From contig NC_015578.1 in the NCBI RefSeq assembly GCF_000214375.1, positions 1,922,001-1,986,000 of the forward strand: 64,000 bases of DNA, in the 5' to 3' direction. The stretch comes from Treponema primitia ZAS-2. GTDB taxonomy: Bacteria; Spirochaetota; Spirochaetia; Treponematales; Breznakiellaceae. Under the pieces are notes generated by a model that did no database searches, was not told the DNA's origin, and worked only from the letters and a program-made list of their open reading frames with translations. This document shows positions 26,874 to 36,007 of this stretch, one piece after another. The number at the start of each line of letters is the position of its first letter. Position 1 is the stretch's first letter. A program made the position numbers and the translations under genes.

Positions 26874-28752
26874 CGTTTCTATCTCTGCTTGAATTTCGCT
26901 TTCTGGAAACTGCTGAAAGTATATCCCGGGCAACTTTCTGCGATTCATCAAAAAAACCTTCCGGGTAATCAGACATCACAGCAAATTCATTAATTTCTAT
27001 TGGGCGGAATTTAGTAATAGTATTGGGTTTTTCAACAAAATATAGTTTTGTTATATCCTGGATGGATTTATTTCGGCTGTCGTCATGAACTATTGGAGAC
27101 GATGCTATACGGAATCTAATTCGGTCTATTATGTATTCGCTATGTGTTTCAATTATGCACTGCTTGTTTGCAAGAGCAATTGATAAAAAGAAATCCGCAA
27201 GCCTGGTTTGAACGCTTGGATGTAAATGCAATTCAGGCTGTTCCACTATAATTGTAGCATCCCCAGGGGCAAGCAAAAACATAACTACGATTGGAAGAAC
27301 TTGACTAACACCAACGCCAACATTAGTTAGATCACAAACCGGGCCATTTTCTTTCATTTTGATTTTTAACTCATACCCCTGCTTTCCTTGATCCTGGGAT
27401 TCCACAGAATGCGCTACGCCGATATATTTAATCCAGTCATCAACCGCTTCGATTAATCTTACCTCGGTTGTTTCTATTTTTATTTCTGGGCCCGTAAAAC
27501 AAGCTGATGGTATATATTTAACTGGAATGTACCGACCAATAGACAATACTGCAGCGGTGTTTTCACCCTTGATACCTACATCATAGGGATCTTCAATATA
27601 TTTGTTTAGATATGAAAAGTTTGGTCCTTCGCGTAAAGGGCCAAGATATCTAAAATTAGTTGCAAATGATTCAAATAAATACTGAACAGAATGACTTATT
27701 ATTTCAGGCATTGGGACTTCTTCCAGAGTATAATCTTTGATAAGGATATCATAATCAACCTCATCATCCGCTTCCCGTTTCCAATTCCAATGTTCAATCG
27801 CACTGCCTATATAACCACTCAAATCATTTCTTAATAAGATATCAGCCACTTTTTCTTGTTTCAACGGCTCCAGGTCTTCAACTATTTCTTTTAAATTTTC
27901 AAAAGTAAAAGAGAGCCTGGCTTTGTCTCCGTCATCTAAAATGCTGAAACCAAATACTTCTTCTAATGCTCCTTCTTCCCATTCAAGTAAATAATACAAA
28001 ACTTCTGGAAATAAATAATCATTTTCAATCCATGAATAACTGGAGGGATAATGATTATCTATTGTATTATCATCTTTCTTGATAATACCTTTAAGCTCAT
28101 AAATAAAATCTTGGGTTATAGATTCAGTTTGTTCGATTTCACAAAACAATGTACGGGGAAGGAAATGCGCTAATTCACAACCGATTAATTCCTGTCCGAC
28201 ATTTAATTTTTTGCCTTTTTCGTCGTTAATTTCAATATATTTTAACCGTCTCTTTTGCCTTATATCTATTATATTTGGGTTCTCGTCAATTTCATTTTTT
28301 TTAAAATTTCTAATTATAATTGAAGTATTGGAATCATTGCGTTTTATTTTAAATTCAGTAGATAACAATATTGGCTCAACCTGTGTTAAATGATAACCTG
28401 GCTGTTTTGGTGAAGAATCTGCATAAAATGAAATTGAGCAAGCAATTTTTTGAATGTTACCTTTAATTGAATTTTTTGGTGGTTCACACGAGAATGCCAA
28501 TTCAATATTTTTCTCTTTAATATTAAATGATTTTATATCGTTAAATTGACCAAGGCTAACGAGCGGGCCATTTAATATAACAGGACGAAGTGGGAATCTA
28601 TTTGACAAAGTTTGGGCAATAAGCAATATGGACTGCAACAAAGTACTTTTACCGCTACTATTGGTCCCCGCAAATATGGTTAATGGCCCAATGTCCAGTG
28701 TGGTTTTTTCCTGTATTGATTTAAAATTAGATACTGTCCATTTCTTAATCAT
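26866..28752 (-). CDS. AAA ATPase with DUF3696 (OLD/RecF-like)
   Basis: 628 residues. The N-terminal half-ATPase has WTVSNFKSIQEKT and Walker A GTNSSGKST; about 400 residues of insertion follow, then the ABC-type second half with VGVGVSQVLPIVVMFLL, Walker B TIIVEQPELHLHPSVQ and ETHSEYIIDRIR. The C-terminal part (PEGFFDESQ) matches DUF3696. Start ATG 28750-28752 is preceded by AAGGG. No Toprim motif follows, so it lacks its own obvious nuclease. Similar ATPases pair with effectors in anti-phage systems; the effector here would be the overlapping downstream gene. Confidence 0.85.
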   Translation of the reverse strand: MIKKWTVSNFKSIQEKTTLDIGPLTIFAGTNSSGKSTLLQSILLIAQTLSNRFPLRPVILNGPLVSLGQFNDIKSFNIKEKNIELAFSCEPPKNSIKGNIQKIACSISFYADSSPKQPGYHLTQVEPILLSTEFKIKRNDSNTSIIIRNFKKNEIDENPNIIDIRQKRRLKYIEINDEKGKKLNVGQELIGCELAHFLPRTLFCEIEQTESITQDFIYELKGIIKKDDNTIDNHYPSSYSWIENDYLFPEVLYYLLEWEEGALEEVFGFSILDDGDKARLSFTFENLKEIVEDLEPLKQEKVADILLRNDLSGYIGSAIEHWNWKREADDEVDYDILIKDYTLEEVPMPEIISHSVQYLFESFATNFRYLGPLREGPNFSYLNKYIEDPYDVGIKGENTAAVLSIGRYIPVKYIPSACFTGPEIKIETTEVRLIEAVDDWIKYIGVAHSVESQDQGKQGYELKIKMKENGPVCDLTNVGVGVSQVLPIVVMFLLAPGDATIIVEQPELHLHPSVQTRLADFFLSIALANKQCIIETHSEYIIDRIRFRIASSPIVHDDSRNKSIQDITKLYFVEKPNTITKFRPIEINEFAVMSDYPEGFFDESQKVARDILSAVSRKRNSSRDRNDE

Positions 28753-28783
28753 TATTTTTCCCTTAATGTCCCTTTGGTATAAT

Positions 28784-28944
28784 TCAAATTTATCATGTTT
28801 TAGTCCAGGGTGCAAGGCAATCCCTTCCCTTTCACTTTTTTCAGGATAGCGATATCCGGCAAGTCTCCCCAGCATAGAAATTCACGACAAACCCGGCCAG
28901 ATGGTTCCAGTCCCTGAAAAAGATGGGGGTTAGAGGACAAATTC
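28784..28944 (-). promoter_or_regulatory. Promoter module, copy 2 (before the DUF3696 ATPase)
   Basis: Minus strand: -35 TTGCAC (28810-28815), 17-bp spacer, -10 TAAATT (28787-28792). The upstream block resembles 25512-25715, with TTTCAGG/CCTGAAA arms at 28839-28845 and 28913-28919. The expected transcript would start close to 28780 and have a leader of about 30 nt with AAGGG before ATG 28752. Confidence 0.6.
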
Positions 28945-28974
28945 TGGTAGATTTGAGATTTACTATAATTTATT

Positions 28975-28999
28975 ATGACATATTTTTGAAATATGTCAT
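28975..28999. promoter_or_regulatory. 11-bp perfect palindrome between divergent operons
   Basis: ATGACATATTT, spacer TTG, AAATATGTCAT. It lies between the leftward DUF3696 module and the rightward restriction operon and has the form of an operator. No regulator gene is adjacent. A weaker TTCCCT/AGGGAA hairpin is at 29147-29166, just before hsdM. Confidence 0.5.
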
Positions 29000-29195
29000 A
29001 TTCATAGATCAATTTTGGCATAGTTTGCCAACCTTTCATCTGAAGTTTCTAGCCCAAAAACCTGATTTATGATACGATTACCAAAAGAAGGGCCAAATGG
29101 CTAAAGCTACCTTATAAAAGAGGGAGTACTATAACCTTGATTTTGTTTCCCTGGAATTCGAGGGAATTAAAAATATGGCGCCTTAAAAACAGGAG

Positions 29196-30773
29196 ATGAA
29201 TAAAGTGGCCAAACGCGCCCCCAAACCAGTCAAAGAACTCTCCCTCGAAAGCGTCCTCTGGAATTGCCGGGTAGTTTTGCGGAACAAATGCAACAAGCCG
29301 ACCAACCGGGACGCCGTATTGGCCCTCATCTTCCTGAAATTTGCCGGTGACAAGTTTGAAAAACGGCGGCAGGAGATAATCGCCGAGGAAGGGGATATCC
29401 CGGTTTTCCTTGAAAAACCTTCGTTCTATCTGGCTTCCAATGTTTTCTACCTTAACGAAACCTCCCGCTGGTCCTACATCGTAAAAAATGCAAGCGATGA
29501 TAAAATAGCCGTCATGCTGGATCAGGCAATGGCAGACATTGAAGATAAAAATGAATCCCTGAAAGGCGCCCTACCCCAGCGGTTTTTCTCCAGCCTGGGG
29601 GTAAACAGCAAGGATATAAAATCCCTCATCGACGAAATAAATAAAATATCAGAAGAACGGTTCCACGAAAAAGATTTAATCGGACGGGTCTACGAATATT
29701 TTTTACAACAGTTCGCCATGGATGAAGCAAAAGAAAAGGGAGAATTTTATACACCCAAGGCAATTGTCAATCTGATTGCCGAATTGATAGAACCCTATAA
29801 GGGCAGAATCTATGACCCCTGTTGCGGTTCCGGCGGCATGTTTGTACAATCCCTCAAATTTGTAGAAAGCCATAATGGCAATAAAAATAACATATCCATC
29901 TTTGGGCAGGAATCCGATCCCGATACCCGCAGGCTGGCTAAAATGAATCTGGCCATACGGGGCATATCAAATAACCTGGGGGATAAAAATGCCTCCTCCT
30001 TTACCGATGACCGGCAAAAGGATTTAAAAGTAGATTTTATCATGGCGAATCCTCCCTTCAACCTTAAGGCTTGGCGTGGTGAAGACGAATTAACCAATGA
30101 TCCCCGCTGGTCAGGCTACGGTACTCCCCCGGTAAGCAATGCCAATTATGCCTGGATACTCCATATACTTTCCAAACTTGATGTGAGTAACGGTATAGCG
30201 GGCTTTCTGCTTGCAAATGGCGCATTGGGAGCTGGGGCGGAAGAATACAATATTAGGAAACAACTTATTGAGAATGATAAAATAGAGGCAATAATTGTTC
30301 TGCCCCGTGAAATGTTTTACAGTACCGATATATCCGTAACCCTATGGATATTAAATAACAATAAGAAACCGCGAACCTTAAATAAACGAAAATTGCGGGA
30401 CAGACAAAACGAAGTACTTTTTATTGACCTCCGCACATGGAATAAAAATGTATACGAAAAAAGTTATGTCACCTTTGATGATTCACAAATAGCTGCCGTC
30501 AAAAAAATCTATACCAATTGGCAAAGCGCCGAAAAGGGCTACAAAAATGTTCCAGAACTCTGTAAATCCGTAAAAATAACGGACATACGAAAGAATGATT
30601 ATTCCCTTGTGCCAAGCAAGTATATTAAGTTTATTGACCACGATTTGGATATAGATTACCAGAAAGAAATGAAAAGAATTCAAAAAGAGATGAAGGATAT
30701 TTTGAAGGAGGAGAAGAAATCTCAGGAAATGCTGGAATCCGCTTTTAAGGGAATCGGATATGGCATTAAATAA
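29196..30773 (+). CDS. hsdM: Type I restriction-modification methyltransferase subunit
   Basis: N6-adenine methyltransferase of the type I complex. N-terminal helical domain (VLWNCRVVLRNKCN...AVLALIFLKFAGDKF), then the SAM-binding region (FYTPKAIVNLIAELIEPYKGRIYDPCCGSGGM) and catalytic NPPF (IMANPPFNLKAW). ATG 29196 directly touches AGGAG, so GTG 29205 (9-nt spacing) may be the true start. It overlaps hsdS by 14 nt. Together with HsdS it methylates the host; with HsdR it cuts unmodified DNA. Confidence 0.95.
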   Translation: MNKVAKRAPKPVKELSLESVLWNCRVVLRNKCNKPTNRDAVLALIFLKFAGDKFEKRRQEIIAEEGDIPVFLEKPSFYLASNVFYLNETSRWSYIVKNASDDKIAVMLDQAMADIEDKNESLKGALPQRFFSSLGVNSKDIKSLIDEINKISEERFHEKDLIGRVYEYFLQQFAMDEAKEKGEFYTPKAIVNLIAELIEPYKGRIYDPCCGSGGMFVQSLKFVESHNGNKNNISIFGQESDPDTRRLAKMNLAIRGISNNLGDKNASSFTDDRQKDLKVDFIMANPPFNLKAWRGEDELTNDPRWSGYGTPPVSNANYAWILHILSKLDVSNGIAGFLLANGALGAGAEEYNIRKQLIENDKIEAIIVLPREMFYSTDISVTLWILNNNKKPRTLNKRKLRDRQNEVLFIDLRTWNKNVYEKSYVTFDDSQIAAVKKIYTNWQSAEKGYKNVPELCKSVKITDIRKNDYSLVPSKYIKFIDHDLDIDYQKEMKRIQKEMKDILKEEKKSQEMLESAFKGIGYGIK

Positions 30774-31902
30774 ATACAAGCTGGGTGAACTTATTGAACG
30801 TGCTGACCGCAGAAATACAGATTTAGAGTATGGGGTCGAGGATGTTCGGGGCGTTTTGAACACCAAAGGATTTATGACAACCCATGCCAACATTGAGGGG
30901 CGTGCGTTGGACAGATTTCAAATTGTATTGCCTAATGAGTTTGCTTTTAACCGCAGAACAACCCGAAATGGAGAAAGATTAGGCCTCGGTTTCAATAACA
31001 CAGACCGAAACATCATTGTTACTGAAGATTATGTTGTCTTTAAAATCAAAGAAAATGCGAAAGATACGCTTCTTGCCGTATATCTCTATGTCTTTTTCTT
31101 AAGAGATGAATTTGACCGTTATGTCAGATACAGTTCGTGGGGAAGTGCAACGGAATTCTTTAACTGGGATGATATGTGCGATGTTCCCATAGTTCTCCCT
31201 TCCTTGCTTATCCAGCAAAAATATGTAGATATTTATAATGCCATGGTTCAAAATCAGAAAGCCTACGAAATTAGCTTTGATGACCTTAAATTAACTTGTG
31301 ATGCCTATATTGAAAAATTGCGCCGTGAATTTCCACATACAGCTATTGGTCCTATCATTGAACAATCTGATGAACGAAATGGCGATTTAAAATTTGGATT
31401 AGATTCATTAAAAGGTATTTCTATCAATAAATGTTTTATAGAAACAAAAGCTGACATGGAAGGAATAAGCTTGGCAAGTTATAAAATAATATACCCGGAA
31501 TATTTTGGCTATGTTTCAGTAACATCCAGAAATGGTGGAAAATTATCATTTGCGCATAATAATTCAGATAGTACCTATTTAGTATCTTCAACTTACATCG
31601 TTTTCAAAATCAAAGATAAAAAAACATTGCTACCTGAATACTTAAATATTACTCTTAACCGATCCGAATTTGATCGCTTTGCACGATTTCATTCATGGGG
31701 TTCTGCTAGAGAAGTCTTTTCTTTTGAAGATATATGCGAAGTGGAAATACCTATTCCTAAAATTGAAATTCAGCAGGATATTGCCAATATATTTAGAACC
31801 TATACAATCAGAAAGAACATCAGCGAAAAATTAAAGACCCAAATCAAGGCGATGTGTCCCATTCTGATAAAAGGTGCTCTTGAAGACGGGGAGAAAAAAT
31901 GA
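30760..31902 (+). CDS. hsdS: Type I restriction specificity subunit
   Basis: Recognition subunit of 380 residues with two clearly repeated halves. Each half has a DRRNTDLEYGVEDVRGV / DERNGDLKFGLDSLKGI start, a target-recognition domain and an FNWDDMCDVPIVLPSLLIQQKYV / FSFEDICEVEIPIPKIEIQQDIA conserved end. The internal repeat implies a bipartite target. It overlaps hsdM by 14 nt and the next gene by 4 nt. Confidence 0.92.
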   Translation: MALNKYKLGELIERADRRNTDLEYGVEDVRGVLNTKGFMTTHANIEGRALDRFQIVLPNEFAFNRRTTRNGERLGLGFNNTDRNIIVTEDYVVFKIKENAKDTLLAVYLYVFFLRDEFDRYVRYSSWGSATEFFNWDDMCDVPIVLPSLLIQQKYVDIYNAMVQNQKAYEISFDDLKLTCDAYIEKLRREFPHTAIGPIIEQSDERNGDLKFGLDSLKGISINKCFIETKADMEGISLASYKIIYPEYFGYVSVTSRNGGKLSFAHNNSDSTYLVSSTYIVFKIKDKKTLLPEYLNITLNRSEFDRFARFHSWGSAREVFSFEDICEVEIPIPKIEIQQDIANIFRTYTIRKNISEKLKTQIKAMCPILIKGALEDGEKK

Positions 31903-32774
31903 AGGAAGATGACAACACTCCCATTAATCAAATAATCATCTATCAGAAAGATAATACAGTTAAGTTTGAAGTCCGCTTGGAACATGAGACCGTATGGCTT
32001 ACACAGGTGCAAATAGCCGATTTGTTTGGCACACAGAGACCAGCCGTTACAAAGCATTTACGGAATATTTATAATTCCGGAGAATTGGATGAAGATGGCA
32101 CATGTTCCATTTTGGAACATATGGGTAACGATGCAAGCCAACGCTATCAGACCAAATACTATAACCTGGATGCAATTCTTTCCGTAGGATACCGGGTAAA
32201 TTCGATTAATGCAACACATTTTCGCCAATGGGCAAACCGTGTGCTTAAAGATTATCTGCTCAAGGGCTACGCAATAAATAAGCGTTTTGAGCGTATTGAA
32301 CGGCAAGTCTCGAACACAAAGCGGCGTCTTGTAAAAACAGAGGAAAAAATCGAGTTCTTCGTAAAAACTGCTTTGCCGCCAGTAGAAGGTATTTTTTATG
32401 ACGGTCAAATATTTGACGCATACACGTTTGTTGCCGACTTGATAAAATCCGCAAAAAAATCAATCGTATTGATAGATAACTATATTGACGAAAGTGTTTT
32501 AACTGTTTTATCCAAACGAGCCAAGTCTGTACAGGTTATTTTATATACCCCGGAAATATCAGCGCAGTTACAGCTTGATATAAAAAGACATAATGCGCAA
32601 TATCCATCGGTCACAGTCAAAACTTTCAAAAAATCCCATGACAGGTTTTTAATCATTGATGATACAGTATATCATATTGGCGCCTCGCTAAAAGATTTAG
32701 GCAAAAAATGGTTTGCTTTTTCAAAAATGATGCTGGATGCCGCCGACTTGCTAAAAAGGCTTAATAAACCATGA
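31899..32774 (+). CDS. RhuM-family protein fused to a PLD-like domain
   Basis: N-terminal RhuM/Fic-associated DNA-binding region (WLTQVQIADLFGTQRPAVTKHLRNIYNSGELDE, then YYNLDAILSVGYRVNS). C-terminal phospholipase-D-like half: FVADLIKSAKKSIVLIDNYID and KSHDRFLIIDDTVYHIGASLKDLGKKW. The HxRFLIID form replaces the classical HxK, so nuclease activity is doubtful. It sits between hsdS and hsdR with 4-nt overlaps on both sides, a common accessory position in type I loci; its function there is unknown. Confidence 0.88.
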   Translation: MKEDDNTPINQIIIYQKDNTVKFEVRLEHETVWLTQVQIADLFGTQRPAVTKHLRNIYNSGELDEDGTCSILEHMGNDASQRYQTKYYNLDAILSVGYRVNSINATHFRQWANRVLKDYLLKGYAINKRFERIERQVSNTKRRLVKTEEKIEFFVKTALPPVEGIFYDGQIFDAYTFVADLIKSAKKSIVLIDNYIDESVLTVLSKRAKSVQVILYTPEISAQLQLDIKRHNAQYPSVTVKTFKKSHDRFLIIDDTVYHIGASLKDLGKKWFAFSKMMLDAADLLKRLNKP

Positions 32775-35700
32775 AAAAATTTACCGAGCAGGAACTGGAA
32801 AAAGCCATCATTGAACTCTTTGCCGAAGAAGGATATACCCCTGTTTACGGCGATTCTATCCACCGAAAATTAGATGACATATTGCTGGAAGATGATATTC
32901 GAGCATATTTGACTCAAAATTATTCAGCCGAAGACTTAACCGAAAACGAAGTAATCAGAATTATCAATACCATAAAGCTAATTCCTGCATATCCATTGTA
33001 TGATGGTAACAAAGCCGCATTTGTCTTGATAAATGAAGGGTTTGATATTATCCGGGATGATTCAAAAAAACAAAATGTCCATATTAACCTGATCGACCTT
33101 GATAATTATCAAAACAATTCCTTCAAAGTTGTTAATCAATACAGCGTACAGGGTGAGCGGCTAAGGCGTCCCGATTTATTAGTCTTTATAAACGGTATCC
33201 CTGTAGCGATCTGTGAATTCAAAATTGCGATAGAAGAAGATAAAACGATTTACGATGCATGGCAACAGATTCATAATCGATACACCCGTGATATTCCCAA
33301 ACTGCTCAAATACAGCTTCTTGTCCATGATTACCGATGGTGCAAACACAAAATTCGCAAGCATTTTTACCTCCTATGAATACTATTATGCCTGGAATAAA
33401 GTAAATTACGGGGATATCGTAGAAAATGGCATAAGCTCATTATTTACCATGATAAAAGGCGCCTTTGCCAAAGACCGTATTATTGCCATACTCCGTGATT
33501 TTGTTTGCTATCCTGATACAAATGATAAAGCGCAAGCCATCATCTGCCGTTACCCACAGTTTTTTGCCGCGAATATGATGCTTGAAAGCATAAAAGAACA
33601 CCTAAAACCACAGGGAGATGGAAAAGGCGGAACCTATTTTGGAGCCACCGGTTGTGGTAAAACCTATGCCATGCTTTTTCTTGCCCGGCAGCTTGGATTG
33701 CGGGAGCGGGAGACCTTCCGCAATCCAACAATTGTTATTATTGAAGACCGGGAAGATCTTGATGATCAAACTTCTGAATTATTTGTATCCTCAAAAACCT
33801 TTTTGCATGAAGATAATGTTAAAAGCATAGAAAACAGAAAAGATTTACTGAAAGAGCTTGGAAATCGTGAATCAGGCGGTGTCTATATTACCACCATACA
33901 AAAATTCTGTGAATCCATCGGCCTTCTTTCTCCCCGTACTAACATCATCTGTATTTCCGATGAAGCCCACAGGACCCAAATTAATGAAGGTTCAAAACTT
34001 AAAATAACCGAAAAGGGCGTCCATACCTCCTACGGTTTTGCAAAATATCTCCATGATTCATTTCCCAATGCCACCTATGTCGGCTTCACTGGTACACCCA
34101 TAGACGAAACCCTGTATGTGTATGGCGATATCGTCGCCCAGTATACCATGAAGGAATCCTGCGATGACGGTATTACCGTACGTATTGCCTATGAACCCCG
34201 GCTTGCCCGGGTTATCCTTTCCGAAAAACAGGCAAAGGAAATACAGCAGTACTACGATAAATGCATTGCCGACGGAACAAATGAAAATCAGGTAGAAGAA
34301 AGCAAACGCGCCATGAGCGAGATGAAGAAAGTGCTGGGACATCCTGAACGTTTAAAAAAACTTTCCTTTGATATTGTGAGTCATTATGATAAACTTTGTT
34401 CTGAAAAACCGCTTATTGTGCAAAAAGCCATGATAGTCTGTGCCGACAGGACACTTGCGTATGAACTCTATAAAGAGATTATCACCATCAAGCCTGAGTG
34501 GAATATAAAGAAAAAATCCGACAATGAAAGCGCTTTATCAAAAGAAGAAACAGAAAAATTGATCCCCCTTGAAAAAATAATACTGGTTGCCACCAGGGAC
34601 AAAGATGACGAAAAGGCCATGTATGATTTATTTGGCGACCGGGATTACCGCAAGAAACTTGACAAACAGTTTAAGAATAATAACTCTAATTTTAAAATCG
34701 CAATAGTGGTTGATATGTGGATTACCGGGTTTGATGTACCCTCCCTGGCGGCCATGTATATCGACAAGCCAATACAGAAGCATACTTTAATCCAAACCAT
34801 ATCACGGGTTAACCGGGTTTTTGAGGGCAAAGATAAAGGGCTTGTTGTTGATTATATCGGAATTAAAGATGATATGATGGAGGCGGTCAAAAAATATTCC
34901 GGTACCCAGGGAAGCCCTATTGACGAGCTTGAAATCTCACTTGGAATATTCAGAAACCACCTTGATTTAATCTCAAAAATAATGCATGAGTTCAATGCGG
35001 AAAAATTTTATACCGGGACTCCCCTGGAAAGGCTTGTCTGCCTGAATAACGCCGCCGAATATGTCCAGATAAAAAAAGACATAGAAACCCGCTTTATGGG
35101 ACTATCGCTAAAACTAAAGGCAGCCTATGAAATATGTTTCCCCTCTGGCCAACTTTCAGACCAAGAGACTTCCCAAGCCCAATTCTACCTTGCCATAAGG
35201 TCAATAATCTACAAACAGACAAAGGGCAATACCCCGGATGCCGAAACCATGAACCGCCATGTCGAAGAAATGGTACAAAAAGCCATAAGCTGCACCGGCA
35301 TAGAAAACATCGTCAATACTGATAATACCGAAGATCTTTTTAGTGAAGATTTTGAAAAACAGTTGGCAGAAATAAAGATGCCAATCACCAAGTTTAATGC
35401 CCTGATAAAACTTTTAAAAAGGGCAATCAAGGGATACGGTAGAACAAACAAAGTAAAAGCCATTCAATTTGATGAACGTTTGAAAAAAGTCATAGAATCC
35501 TATAATAACCGTGATAAGCTTGTCTTTACCAGCGAAGTCGTTGCGGACTTTGTTGACAGCCTTTCCGATGAATTAATTAAGATTTTGGGTGATTTGCACG
35601 ACGATAGGACTTCTTTTGAAAAGTTGGGCATAAGTTACGAGGAAAAGGTTTTTTACGACATCCTTGTTGCTGTAAGGGATAAGCACCAATTCCACTATGA

Positions 35701-36007
35701 GGAAGAAAAATGTATAGTGCTTGCTAAAAAAATAAAAGAACTGGTCGATGAAAAATCCCAATATACCGATTGGGCTGTCCGGGATGACATTAAAAACAAG
35801 CTAAATAAAGATTTAACCGTACTCTTGTATAAGAACGGTTATCCCCCGGAATGGGATGAAGAAGTATTTGAGCAGGTACTTGAACAGGCTGAGAATTTCA
35901 AGAAATATAGCGGTGAAATAGACGATGAAGTAAGCTATAAATCAACGTCTGGAGACTATGGGGCCAGAATGGCAGCTGATTCGGGAGAGAGGGAAAAAGA
36001 TGTTTAA
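32771..36007 (+). CDS. hsdR: Type I restriction endonuclease subunit R
   Basis: 1078 residues. N-terminal PD-(D/E)xK nuclease (RPDLLVFINGIPVAICEFK), helicase domains with Walker A GATGCGKT, DEAH box CISDEAHRTQ, GFTGTPID, and motif VI-like QTISRVNRVFEGK, then a helical C-terminus. This is the translocating and cutting subunit of the complex. It overlaps the RhuM gene by 4 nt and the TrlF gene by 8 nt, so the operon reads hsdM-hsdS-rhuM-hsdR-trlF. Confidence 0.95.
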   Translation: MKKFTEQELEKAIIELFAEEGYTPVYGDSIHRKLDDILLEDDIRAYLTQNYSAEDLTENEVIRIINTIKLIPAYPLYDGNKAAFVLINEGFDIIRDDSKKQNVHINLIDLDNYQNNSFKVVNQYSVQGERLRRPDLLVFINGIPVAICEFKIAIEEDKTIYDAWQQIHNRYTRDIPKLLKYSFLSMITDGANTKFASIFTSYEYYYAWNKVNYGDIVENGISSLFTMIKGAFAKDRIIAILRDFVCYPDTNDKAQAIICRYPQFFAANMMLESIKEHLKPQGDGKGGTYFGATGCGKTYAMLFLARQLGLRERETFRNPTIVIIEDREDLDDQTSELFVSSKTFLHEDNVKSIENRKDLLKELGNRESGGVYITTIQKFCESIGLLSPRTNIICISDEAHRTQINEGSKLKITEKGVHTSYGFAKYLHDSFPNATYVGFTGTPIDETLYVYGDIVAQYTMKESCDDGITVRIAYEPRLARVILSEKQAKEIQQYYDKCIADGTNENQVEESKRAMSEMKKVLGHPERLKKLSFDIVSHYDKLCSEKPLIVQKAMIVCADRTLAYELYKEIITIKPEWNIKKKSDNESALSKEETEKLIPLEKIILVATRDKDDEKAMYDLFGDRDYRKKLDKQFKNNNSNFKIAIVVDMWITGFDVPSLAAMYIDKPIQKHTLIQTISRVNRVFEGKDKGLVVDYIGIKDDMMEAVKKYSGTQGSPIDELEISLGIFRNHLDLISKIMHEFNAEKFYTGTPLERLVCLNNAAEYVQIKKDIETRFMGLSLKLKAAYEICFPSGQLSDQETSQAQFYLAIRSIIYKQTKGNTPDAETMNRHVEEMVQKAISCTGIENIVNTDNTEDLFSEDFEKQLAEIKMPITKFNALIKLLKRAIKGYGRTNKVKAIQFDERLKKVIESYNNRDKLVFTSEVVADFVDSLSDELIKILGDLHDDRTSFEKLGISYEEKVFYDILVAVRDKHQFHYEEEKCIVLAKKIKELVDEKSQYTDWAVRDDIKNKLNKDLTVLLYKNGYPPEWDEEVFEQVLEQAENFKKYSGEIDDEVSYKSTSGDYGARMAADSGEREKDV

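Noticed and set aside
28800-29039. 79-codon frame ending in LPCTLD
   Set aside because: It runs through the promoter module and palindrome; the corresponding frame in copy 1 is not conserved and no start signal exists.
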